Shown: positions 44,201 through 55,659 of the stretch, piece after piece
Layout of the letters: the number at the start of each line of letters is the position of its first letter
Position numbering within the stretch: position 1 is the first letter of the stretch
Source: Macrostomum hystrix
Lineage: Eukaryota > Platyhelminthes > Macrostomidae
DNA length: 64,000 bases
Direction of reading: 5' to 3'
Assembly (NCBI GenBank): GCA_950097015.1
Contig: CATNEN010000001.1
Coordinates: 1,786,001 to 1,850,000, forward strand
Translations under genes and position numbers: made by a program
Notes under the pieces: model-generated
Told to the model about the DNA's origin: nothing
What the model saw: only the letters and a program-made list of their open reading frames with translations
Database searches by the model: none

Positions 44201-45715
44201 CGCGACTGGTTGCTACTAGAAGCAGAGATTCGCAATGCTCTGTACACCCGCATGGCAGGCACTGTGAAGCTTTGATCTGATTGAGAATTGACAAAGAAAG
44301 GATTGAATGATTGAATGCACTATTCCTGTGAGTAAGTGCTTCTTTTTATCTTGCTTTGCACGATAACTAAAATAAAGGACTAAGATAACAACAGGAGGAT
44401 TTGAGGATCCTGAAGAATAGGAGGATTTGAGGATCCTGAAGAATAGGAGGATTTGAGGATCCTGAAGAATAGGAGGATTTGAGGATCCTGAAGAATAGGA
44501 GGATTTGAGGATCCTGAAGAATCGGATGATTTGAGCGAATCGTCAGCTCTGACATCCTGAAGAATCAGAGGATTATGAGCGAATCGTCAGCTCTGACATC
44601 CTGAAGAATCAGAGGATTTGAGCGAATCGTCAGCTCTGACACTCTGAAGAATCAGAGGATTTGAGCGAATCGTCAGCTCTGACATCCTGAAGAATCAGAG
44701 GATTTGAGCGAATCGTCAGCTCTGACACCCTGAAGAATCAGAGGATTATGAGCGAATCGTCAGCTCTGACATCCTGAAGAATCAGAGGATTTGAGCGAAT
44801 CGTCAGCTCTGACACCCTGAAGAATCAGAGGATTTGAGCGAATCGTCAGCTCTGACACCCTGAAGAATCAGAGGATTTGAGCGAATCGTCAGCTCTGACA
44901 CCCTGAAGAATCAGAGGATTTGAGCGAATCGTCAGCTCTGACACCCTGAAGAATCAGAGGATTTGAGCGAATCGTCAGCTCTGACACCCTGAAGAATCAG
45001 AGGATTTGAGCGAATCATCAGCTCTGACACCCTGAAGAATCAGAGGATTATGAGCGAATCGTCAGCTCTGACACCCTGAAGATTCAGAGGATTATGAGCG
45101 AATCATCAGCTCTGACACCCTGAAGATTCAGAGGATTATGAGCGAATCGTCAGCTCTGACACCCTGAAGAATCAGAGGATTATGAGCGAATCGTCAGCTC
45201 TGACACCCTGAAGAATCAGAGGATTATGAGCGAATCATCAGCTCTGACACCCTGAAGAATCAGTGGATTACGAGCGAATCGTCAGCTCTGACACCCTGAA
45301 GAATCAGAGGATTATGAGCGAATCGTCAGCTCTGACACCCTGAAGAATCAGTGGATTATGAGCGAATCGTCAGCTCTGACACCCTGAAGATTCAGAGGAT
45401 TATGAGCGAATCGTCAGCTCTGACACCCTGAAGATTCAGAGGATTATGAGCGAATCGTCAGCTCTGACACCCTGAAGAATCAGAGGATTTGAGCGAATCA
45501 TCAGCTCTGACACCCTGAAGAATCAGTGGATTACGAGCGAATCGTCAGCTCTGACACCCTGAAGATTCAGAGGATTTGAAGATTAAGTCTTGCTGTGTTG
45601 GCGGAGCAAAACTAAATAAGAAAACAGAAATCTATTAGTTCTCACCTTGAGCAGACATGAGCAGTACTTGACCCAGCAACAGGAGGCAACAGAAGGTGCG
45701 CGAATAAGATTTCAT
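26123..45715 (-). CDS. Two-Ig-domain secreted, probably GPI-anchored protein (lachesin/Dpr/IgLON-like), complete, six exons
   Basis: Six exons (45646-45715, 37137-37276, 30022-30238, 28710-28748, 27557-27877, 26123-26292) join in phase: 957 nt, 318 residues. Order: signal peptide 1-23 (MKSYSRTFCCLLLLGQVLLM); Ig1 at about 40-142, with AVIRC, the core VVTWMKN and DFDSGEYLCQV; a linker; Ig2 at about 156-262, with FLSLTC, ASVEWYHGG and GPSHAGEWLC; a poly-Gln/Ser segment; and a hydrophobic C-terminus (LAISAILLVISNSLISVSMV) fitting a GPI signal. Ig1 with EWNLVIRRLHDFDSGEYLCQ is closest to the lachesin, Dpr/DIP, IgLON and ZIG cell-surface families, which act in neuronal adhesion. Only two Ig domains are found. 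Introns make up 95% of the span and are packed with arrays. Intron 5 starts with GC rather than GT. Confidence 0.88.
26370..27470. repeat. 16-bp tandem array in Ig-domain gene intron 5 (about 69 copies)
   Basis: Unit AATCCCAACTCAACCC with rare variants (ACCCCATCCC, AATCTTAACTC). Three units equal 48 bp, so a 370-codon + frame of Asn/Pro/Gln/Ser repeats results; it is antisense to the host gene and not a real protein. Confidence 0.97.
27557..27877 (-). CDS. Ig-domain gene exon 5 (Ig2)
   Basis: 321 nt, phase 1 at both ends. Acceptor CTCACCAG|CT; an in-frame alternative CAATCAG|CG would add 27 nt (start 27904). Donor CTAG|GCAAGT is a GC donor with otherwise perfect consensus. It encodes a full Ig domain with both cysteines and the core Trp. 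Confidence 0.88.
27976..28440. repeat. 21-bp pyrimidine-rich array in Ig-domain gene intron 4
   Basis: About 22 copies of TTTCCCCTCCTTCTCACCCT plus C, with variants CATCCTC, TTTACC and CGACGTC. The sense strand is purine-rich. Open frames across it (Pro/Ser on +, Arg/Lys on -) are artefacts. Confidence 0.95.
28710..28748 (-). CDS. Ig-domain gene exon 4 (39-nt small exon)
   Basis: Phase 1 in and out, so it can be skipped without a frame change. Acceptor TTTCATTTCAG|AC; donor GAAAG|GTGAGT. Both sites are strong. It encodes the inter-Ig linker DDPNRFGLARGEK. Confidence 0.8.
28749..29094 (-). other. Ig-domain gene intron 3, array-free part
   Basis: Unique AT-rich sequence between the small exon and the 21-bp array; nothing recognised. 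Confidence 0.5.
29095..30016. repeat. ~21-bp tandem array in Ig-domain gene intron 3 (about 45 copies)
   Basis: Unit CATTTCACCTGTTCACACAT with length variants of 19-24 bp. In the sense strand each unit reads AACAG|GTGAAAT, donor-like. The last unit ends within ten nucleotides of the real donor of exon 3. Confidence 0.95.
30022..30238 (-). CDS. Ig-domain gene exon 3 (second half of Ig1)
   Basis: 217 nt, phase 0 in, phase 1 out. Acceptor CACCTAG|GT; donor TGCAAG|GTAAGG. It encodes VTWMKNDGDNLPLTVGKSVF and SGEYLCQVTADNGQLLEKAF, with the second Ig cysteine. Confidence 0.93.
30385..30570. repeat. 20-bp tandem array in Ig-domain gene intron 2
   Basis: About nine copies of AAATCTCACTTTGATTGATC; degenerate relatives extend to about 30290 and 30700. 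The sense strand carries CAAAGTGAGA, a donor-like GTGAGA. Confidence 0.93.
30571..31249 (-). other. Intron 2 unique DNA
   Basis: No recognisable feature; AT-rich to 31.1 kb. Confidence 0.5.
31250..33060. repeat. Polypyrimidine (CT-rich) tract array in Ig-domain gene intron 2
   Basis: About 1.8 kb of TCTCTCCCTCTCATCTCTCC and related units on the + strand. It is interrupted twice by a unique block of roughly 100 bp (about 31691-31790 and 32413-32512) containing GTAATAGCTCAAGAGTCACG. The two blocks are 722 bp apart, so a larger segment was duplicated. Confidence 0.95.
33163..33192. repeat. (AC)n microsatellite
   Basis: ACACACACAC run with a single AGA interruption. Confidence 0.85.
33193..33639 (-). 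other. Intron 2 unique DNA
   Basis: Nothing recognisable between the microsatellite and the 37-bp array. Confidence 0.5.
33640..35073. repeat. 37-bp tandem array in Ig-domain gene intron 2 (about 39 copies)
   Basis: Unit begins GGGACCAATTAGATAATCTC and continues through TTATCCCCTTACTGT. Two main variants (CTTTTATCC or CAGTTATCC; ACCAATT or ATCAATT) are intermixed. Confidence 0.97.
35450..36090. repeat. TAACGGAA-rich degenerate repeat region
   Basis: More than a dozen TAACGGAA or AACGGAA words in about 640 bp. A longer unit is duplicated at 163 bp spacing: GCGGAAAAGTACCACGTAAG occurs at 35548 and 35711 with matching flanks (GGCGCTAGCTAGGT). It looks like an old, partly decayed array. Confidence 0.8.
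36091..36389 (-). other. Intron 2 unique DNA
   Basis: Nothing recognisable. Confidence 0.4.
36390..36625. repeat. Purine-rich (GAGA) tract in Ig-domain gene intron 2
   Basis: GGGGAGAGAGAGAAGATAGT-type units, about 235 bp. The sense strand is pyrimidine-rich. Confidence 0.88.
36626..37136 (-). other. Intron 2 unique DNA next to exon 2
   Basis: No repeat. The exon 2 donor GTGAGT lies at 37131-37136. A short CCTACT-rich stretch (37020-37130) resembles a very decayed repeat. Confidence 0.5.
37137..37276 (-). CDS. Ig-domain gene exon 2 (first half of Ig1)
   Basis: 140 nt, phase 1 in, phase 0 out. Acceptor AAATCCCGCAG|AC; donor CATGTG|GTGAGT. It encodes GHPANKDICFEQGVKSKLVF and ELGTAVIRCVVRNLGRHV, with the first Ig cysteine. 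An extra Cys (DIC) sits before the first strand. Confidence 0.9.
37300..37720. repeat. 21-bp tandem array in Ig-domain gene intron 1 (about 20 copies)
   Basis: Unit GATTTGAAGATGAGAGTGTG plus A. It stops about 24 nt from the exon 2 acceptor. The unit is seven codons, hence a spurious + frame of Arg-Phe-Glu-Asp repeats. Confidence 0.95.
37721..38179 (-). other. Intron 1 unique DNA
   Basis: Nothing recognisable. Confidence 0.4.
38180..39345. repeat. 29-bp tandem array in Ig-domain gene intron 1 (about 40 copies)
   Basis: Unit CATAACCTGCATCTCCCTCC continuing CTTCATTCC. Variants cluster: CCCATAACC copies in the left half, TCATAA(T/C)C and TATCATAAC in the right half. The sense strand carries TGCAG|GTTATG. 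Confidence 0.96.
39346..39814 (-). other. Intron 1 unique DNA
   Basis: Nothing recognisable. Confidence 0.4.
39815..41335. repeat. 34-bp tandem array in Ig-domain gene intron 1 (about 45 copies)
   Basis: Unit GATAAGGTAGACTGTATAGA continuing TAAGAGCAATGACC. The sense strand has CTTATCTATACAG|TC, acceptor-like, in every unit. It cycles through frames and gives several spurious minus-strand frames. Confidence 0.97.
41336..41869 (-). other. Intron 1 unique DNA
   Basis: Nothing recognisable. Confidence 0.4.
41870..42605. repeat. 20-bp purine-rich array in Ig-domain gene intron 1 (about 36 copies)
   Basis: Unit GGTAGAGTGAGATAGAGAGA with variants GGTAGGG and GATTGAG. Confidence 0.95.
42606..43199 (-). 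other. Intron 1 unique DNA with an unexplained + strand open frame
   Basis: A + frame from the end of the array to 42865 reads LALRNEAYKAKLIDGENIKL and PDEQTLIGLGYYK before an AAAA|GTAAGT donor-like site. I do not recognise it; chance or a decayed exon are both possible. Confidence 0.25.
43200..43845. repeat. Pentameric purine array (GGAGA)n with ACATGG interruptions
   Basis: About 125 GGAGA pentamers, broken at intervals by GACATGG and AAGAGG. The sense strand is CT-rich. Long open frames on both strands are artefacts. Confidence 0.95.
43846..44384 (-). other. Unique GC-rich block in Ig-domain gene intron 1
   Basis: About 200 bp (roughly 44070-44270) is clearly more GC- and CpG-rich than other unique intron DNA, with CCGGCCGGCCCC and GTTAATCAACGCG. 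All minus frames are broken by stops, so it is not an obvious exon. It may be a regulatory element or an insertion. Confidence 0.35.
44385..45580. repeat. Two-stage array: 26-bp units then 43-bp units, Ig-domain gene intron 1
   Basis: Positions 44385-44525 hold five 26-bp units around GGATTTGAGGATCCTGAAGA. From about 44530 the unit becomes 43-44 bp by gaining GCGAATCGTCAGCTCTGACA, while keeping CCTGAAGAATCAGAGGATT. About 24 long units follow. The longer unit seems to have grown from the shorter one. The sense strand has CTGATTCTTCAG|GG, acceptor-like. Confidence 0.93.
45646..45715 (-). CDS. Ig-domain gene exon 1 (signal peptide)
   Basis: ATG at 45715, 23 codons plus one base, donor TCAAG|GTGAG. 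It encodes MKSYSRTFCCLLLLGQVLLM then SAQ: a basic start, a Leu-rich core and small residues, as in a signal peptide. The phase 1 junction is usual for Ig-family genes. The link to exon 2 over 8.4 kb is inferred from strand, phase and the need for a signal peptide. Confidence 0.8.
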
Positions 45716-46349
45716 TACTGCTAATTGTTATTTTTGCCAAGCGAAACAAGCAGAATCTAATTAAAATTTTGACAACAACGCGAAAGAAGTTAAATAATAA
45801 ATGCAATTTTTATAATTGTTTTTTTGCTTCTGATACAGTTGAGCAGTCCGCCCCAGTGTGTCGTTCTATTATTTTCTGTCTGTTATATTTCTAACAGTTG
45901 AGAATAAAATGGCAGTCAAAGCTACAGCGCCTGGCCAATCAGAATGCAGGTCACAATTTGACACTCACTATTAGCCACACACAATGAGACATTGAGAAGG
46001 CAATATAATTCGCAGTAAGCAATTCACTGTATATTTGTTTCAGTTGGAACCGACTGAGCACTCTTGAGTTAATCTCTGCGGCGGAATATGAAGCCTACTC
46101 GAAATAAATTATTTTACCAGTTTCTAGATTAATTAGTTGCCAGGGGTGACGAGTTGATTGGTAGCTAGGGGAGGGCAGTTGCAGATGTATTGAGAGAGAA
46201 GTTTTTTATAACGGTCTCAATGCAGGTAGTTCTACAATAACTTTACATTTGTATACCATAGTGCAACTTCTGACAGAAAATTAAAGACAATATGCTAGCT
46301 TTCCTATTAGCCTGATGTTCATTCAAGTGAAACTAATTGATGGTTTTCG
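45716..46349. other. Upstream region of the Ig-domain gene
   Basis: AT-rich unique DNA, presumably with the promoter; no TATA box or clear initiator identified. Confidence 0.4.
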
Positions 46350-47030
46350 GTTTCCGAATGACCCAAGTGAATGACCAGTTTTAGAGTTCTAAATGACCCA
46401 ACCGAATGACAGGATTTTCGTTTCTTAACTACCCATCTGAATGACCGGTATTAGGCATAAAATGACCCAACGAATGACCGGTTTTAGGCTTCCAAATGAC
46501 CCAACCGAATGACCGGTTTTAGGCTTCCAAATGACCCAACCGAATGACCGGTTTTAGGCTTCCAAATGACCCAACTGAATGACCGGTTTTAGGCTTCCAA
46601 ATGACCCAACCGAATGACCGGTTTTAGGCTTCCAAATGACCCAACCGAATGACCGGTTTTAGGCTTCCAAATGACCCAACCGAATGACCGGTTTTAGGCT
46701 TCCAAATGACCCAACCGAATGACCGGTTTTAGGCTTCTAAATGACCCAACCGAATGACCGGTTTTAGGCTTCCAAATGACCCAACCGAATGACCGGTTTT
46801 AGGCTTCCAAATGACCCCCAACTGAATGACCGGTTTTAGGCTTCCAAATGACCCAACCGAATGACCGGTTTTAGGCTTCCAAATGACCCAACCGAATGAC
46901 CGGTTTTAGGCCTCCAAATGATGCATCTGAATAACAGGATTTAGAGTTCCGAATGGCCCAGATAAATGACCAGTTTTAGATTTTTGGATGACCCAAGTGA
47001 ATGACCAGTTTTAGAGTTCTAAAAAGACCC
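46350..47030. repeat. 35-bp tandem array (intergenic)
   Basis: About 19 units, the central ones near-identical: GAATGACCGGTTTTAGGCTT then CCAAATGACCCAACC. Edge units are diverged (AGTTTTAGAGTTC), the classic pattern of a homogenised centre and decayed ends. Confidence 0.95.
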
Positions 47031-47964
47031 AACTTAATTATCGGTTTTTAGGTTTCCGAATGATCAACTAAAAAATCATTTTAACTACGAAACAAAGTAA
47101 AACAAAAGAGAAAACAATATATGATTATTAATCAATTTATTTTTGAGAAGGTGGCAACCGAAGTCTTTATTTACCGAAACCATAGCAGATGAAGTGCAAA
47201 AAAAGAATAATTATAGCGGAAAGGCAAATAATAAAAGCGTGGCGTAACTCAAAACTAAACGAACAACACAAATTTGGTTTTAAAAACATACGCGCGATAT
47301 TAGTTTTTGAAAACGCGCCTAAAATTGACTCCGAACAAACAACACCATACTTTTCAGCACTGAATAACTAAGAGGGACACAGCGGGCTCGCAAAACAAAC
47401 AAAACTAAACTGAAAATTCGCTGCAATCGAAGAGTAGGCTAAAAACTAAAATAGAAACTAAAAAAATGGCAAAACTCGAAACAATATTGAACAAAATAAT
47501 TATTTATTTGCGCATTGCTCTACTTAACTAAGCAGTGATAGTAGCATGCGAAATATTTTAAAATCAAGATTTTTTCATTTAAAGTTGGTTTAAATAAAAC
47601 AAAAATGTCAAATAAGTTAATGAAATGAATGACAAACATTAGTAAAAATGACTGAAAAAGTTATCTTAAGAAATCTTTATTTTCTCCCACAGACAATTTA
47701 TGACATTATATGGTTTCAATAAAACAGTTTATAATCAATTGTGTAAATTAACTTGTGTAAATATGGAAATTGTGATTTTTATAATGAACAATACAATGAA
47801 ACTTAATCAGGTGAGAACAAGGCGAATTTTCACTTTATTTTTTTATGTACGTTGACATGCAATAAAACTGTATAAATGAATTTTCTAAGAATTAATTTAG
47901 GCAAGATTCAAAATTTAGATTTTTAACAAGAGAAGGACTGTAGCATGTGATTCTAAGAAACAGG
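47031..47964. other. Intergenic AT-rich DNA
   Basis: No gene seen; short open frames (for example 47189-47371) are unsupported. Confidence 0.5.
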
Positions 47965-48555
47965 ATGGGATCAGGATGGGATCTCAGTGGTGGGATCTGT
48001 GTGTGAGATTGGGATCTCAGTGGTGGGATCTGTGTGTGAGATTGGGATCTCAGTGGTGGGATCTGTGTGTGAGGTTGGGATCTCAGTGGTGGGATGTGTG
48101 TGTGAGGATGGGATCTCAGTGGTGGGATCTGTGTGTGAGGATGGGATCTCAGTGGTGGGATCTGTGTGTGAGGTTGGGATCTCAGTGGTGGGATCTGTGT
48201 GTGAGGATGGGATCTCAGTGGTGGGATCTGTGTGAGGATGGGATCTCAGTGGTGGGATCTGTGTGTGAGGATGGGATCTCAGTGGTGGGATCTGTGTGTG
48301 AGGATGGGATCTCAGTGGTGGGATCTGTGTGTGAGGATGGGATCTCAGTGGTGGGATCTGTGTGTGAGGATGGGATCTCAGTGGTGGGATCTGTGTGTGA
48401 GGATGGGATCTCAGTGGTGGGATCTGTGTGTGAGTTAGAGACCTCAGTGTTGGGATCTGTGTGTGAGGATGGGATCTCAGTGGTGGGATCTATGTGTGAG
48501 GATGGGATCTCAGTGGTGGGATGTGTGTGTGAGGTTCTGTGTGTGAGGTTGGGAT
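47965..48555. repeat. 33-bp tandem array (intergenic, 3' of the ELAV-like gene)
   Basis: About 18 copies of GGGATCTCAGTGGTGGGATC then TGTGTGTGAGGAT. The unit is eleven codons, so all three frames stay open over much of it. Confidence 0.95.
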
Positions 48556-48765
48556 CTGAGAAATCATGGGATTAGAGTATAAGACTTTGGATTAAGACTT
48601 TGAGAAAAACGGAAAATCACGGCTACGAAACACTTGGAAAGTAATGAATAGTATTTTAGTAACACGACAATCAGCAGGTTAGAAGTTACAAAAGTACTAA
48701 TTGAGGAGAGGACTTTTGCTGTTAAAATTCAATATGAAACGATTGATTTACGTTTAAAGTAGCTG

Positions 48766-52834
<4,069 letters not shown>

Positions 52835-53100
52835 TTGGCGGAGTGAGGTGGGTGCTTGGCCGAGTGAGGTGGATGCTCTGCGGAGTGAGGTGGATGCTTT
52901 GCGGAGTGAGGTGGATGCCTGGCGGAGTGAGGTGGAGGCCTGTCGGAGTAGGTGAAGTAGCTAGATGCCTGGCGGATTGAGGTGGATGCCTGGCGGAGTG
53001 AGGTGGATGCCTGGCGGAGTGAGGTGGATGCTCTGCGGAGTGAGGTGGATGCCTGGCGGAGTGAGGTGGATGCCTGGAGGAGTGAAGTGGATTCCTGGCT
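52835..53100. repeat. 21-bp tandem array, inverted member of the CCACCTCACTCC family
   Basis: About 12 copies of GGCGGAGTGAGGTGGATGCC and the GCTCTGCGG / GCTTTGCGG variants, in the opposite orientation to the 50.7 kb array. The two arrays are near-perfect complements. Confidence 0.95.
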
Positions 53101-53614
53101 GAGTTAGTCGGCTGAGTAGTGTGTACAGCTGCTCAGTACGTGGACTGAAGTACTGAAGTAAGTGTAGGGAATTAGGTTGATTGTTTAGTGACGCAAATTG
53201 TCTCCCTTGTGCTGAGATTCAAACTTAAAGACCTGAAAAACCTATAAAAACTCAGGCCTGGCAACCCGCGTTAAAAATCTGAAATCAATCGACACTAAGA
53301 AAGTATTACCTAACGTTAGCATCCCTAGCCTACTAGTTGACAGTGAAATCCAATCAACTAGGCAGTCCATTAGTTAGCCTTTCAACAGCAATCTCTCCAT
53401 GTATAGACACGAAAATCGAAGCTGGTTAATTTGCATGGCCGCTGCTCAATAGACACTGTTGACAGCTCGAATCACTATGCCTTCCTATGCGACTAGACTG
53501 ACGAGGGAAAATTCTTGGTGGAATGGTTTGACAAAAAAGCAGACATTGTAAATAATGACATGTGCGTGCTTTGCCACAACATTGTCGAACAGGTTGGAAG
53601 CTTTGTTTTAAATT
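53101..53614. other. Unique DNA in the presumed ELAV-like intron
   Basis: Contains GTGTACAGCTGCTCAGTACG near 53120, similar to GTGTACAGCTGTTCAGTCTG near 28531. No coding signal. Confidence 0.4.
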
Positions 53615-55025
53615 ACCCTCCGCCAGATTTAATCATTACCCACGATTGTTATAATCATTACCCACGATTGTTATAATCATTACCCACGATTGTTATAGTC
53701 ATCAACCACGATTGTTATAGTCATTACCCACGATTGTTATAGTTATTACCCACGGTTGTTATAGTCATTACCCACGATTTTTATAGTCATTACCCACGGT
53801 TTTTATAGTTATTACCCACGATTGTTATAGTCATTACCCACGATTGTTATAGTCATTACCCACGATTGTTATAGTCATTACCCACGATTGTTATAGTCAT
53901 TACCCACGGTTTTTATAGTTATTACCCACGATTGTTATAGTCATTACCCACGATTGTTATAGTCATTACCCACGATTGTTATAGTCATTACCCACGGTTT
54001 TTATAGTTATTACCCACGATTGTTATAGTCATTACCCACAATTGTTATAGTCATTACCCACGATTTTTATAGTCATTACCCACGGTTTTTATAGTTATTA
54101 CCCACGATTGTTATAGTCATTACCCACGATTGTTATAGTCATTACCCACGATTGTTATAGTCATTACCCACGGTTTTTATAGTTATTACCCACGATTGTT
54201 ATAATCATTACCCACGATTGTTATAGTTATTACCCACGATTGTTATAGTCATTACCCACGATTGTTATAATCATTACCCACGATTGTTATAGTCATTACC
54301 CACGATTGTTATAGTCATTAACCACGATTGTTATAGTTATTACCCACGATTGTTATAGTCATCAACCACGATTGTTATAGTCATTACCCACGATTGTTAT
54401 AGTTATTACCCACGATTGTTATAGTTATTACCCACGATTGTTATAGTCATTACCCACGATTGTTATAGTCATCAACCACGATTGTTATAGTCATTACCCA
54501 CGATTGTTATAGTTATTACCGACGATTGTTATAGTCATTACCCACGATTGTTATAGTCATTACCCACGATTGTTATAGTGATAATAATTACCCACGATTG
54601 TTATAGTGATATAATCATTACCCACGATTGTTATAGTCATTACCCACGATTGTTATAGTGATAATAGTTACCCACGATTGTTATAGTGATATAATCATTA
54701 CCCACGATTGTTATAGGGATATAATCATTACCCACGATTGTTATAGGGATATAATCATTACCCACGATTGTTATAGTCATTACCCACAATTGTTATAGTA
54801 ATTACCCACAGTTGTTATAGTCATTACCCACGATTTTTACAGTCATTACCCACGATTGTTATAGTCATTACCCACAATTGTTATAGTAATTACCCACGAT
54901 TGTTATAGTAATTACCCACAATTGTTATAGTCATTACCCACAATTGTTATAGTAATTACCCACAATTGTTATAGTCATTACCCACGATTTTTACAGTCAT
55001 TACCCACGATCTTAATAGTCATTGC
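53615..55025. repeat. 22-bp tandem array (about 64 copies)
   Basis: Unit ATTACCCACGATTGTTATAG plus TC. The right part (54570-54780) has inserted GATATAATC or GATAATA pieces, and the right edge is more diverged. Confidence 0.96.
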
Positions 55026-55659
55026 CCACAATTATAATAGTTCTTTTGTACGATCATTTAAGTCACTACCAACAGTCTTTATATTGATTACTTAAAAAGC
55101 TTTGTTATTTTCGAAATACTTTAAAAAAGTATTTCAACTTTAGAACGAAACCGTTTTTTAATCAACTTTCAGCATAACAAACTAGTTTTGCTATTTTTGG
55201 TCAATTTGTCAATCGATAGTTTTTTTTATTTGCCAGCTGAACGGAATTTTAAAGTAGAATTGGTAAGCAGGCAAGCAAAGTTGTAAAATAGTGGCGATAT
55301 ATTTTTTTACAAAGAGACGTTAGCAACTGAGAACGAATTGGAGGCCGAGAGGACACTTCAAGGAAGCACTGAGTGACACTTTAAAGAAGCCAATACAGTC
55401 GATGGCTAGAGCTAAAGCCCTGATGGACAAGTGCGCAATCAAATTACTTTATGTTACTATGCACAATCGCGCCCTACTAACCAAGGAGAAAAATCAACTA
55501 AAAATCATCTCATCTGAGAGATCTGTGAGTCAATTTATGACCGATAATATCTCGAATTTATTAGCTTGCTATGCTTATGCTAGATGATTTTATCGATGGA
55601 CTTGCAGGCATCGCAATCTGCACGAGGCATAAAGTATTGAGCCTCATGATTCTCGATTG
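55026..55659. other. Unique DNA between arrays
   Basis: A 61-codon + frame at 55402 has no recognisable similarity and is not called. Otherwise nothing seen. Confidence 0.4.

Noticed and set aside
47976-48575. A 199-codon + strand Gly/Trp/Cys repeat frame
   Set aside because: 33-bp array with all frames open; no promoter, splice or homology support.
55402-55587. 61-codon + strand frame
   Set aside because: Short, no recognisable family, no splice or repeat context; consistent with chance.
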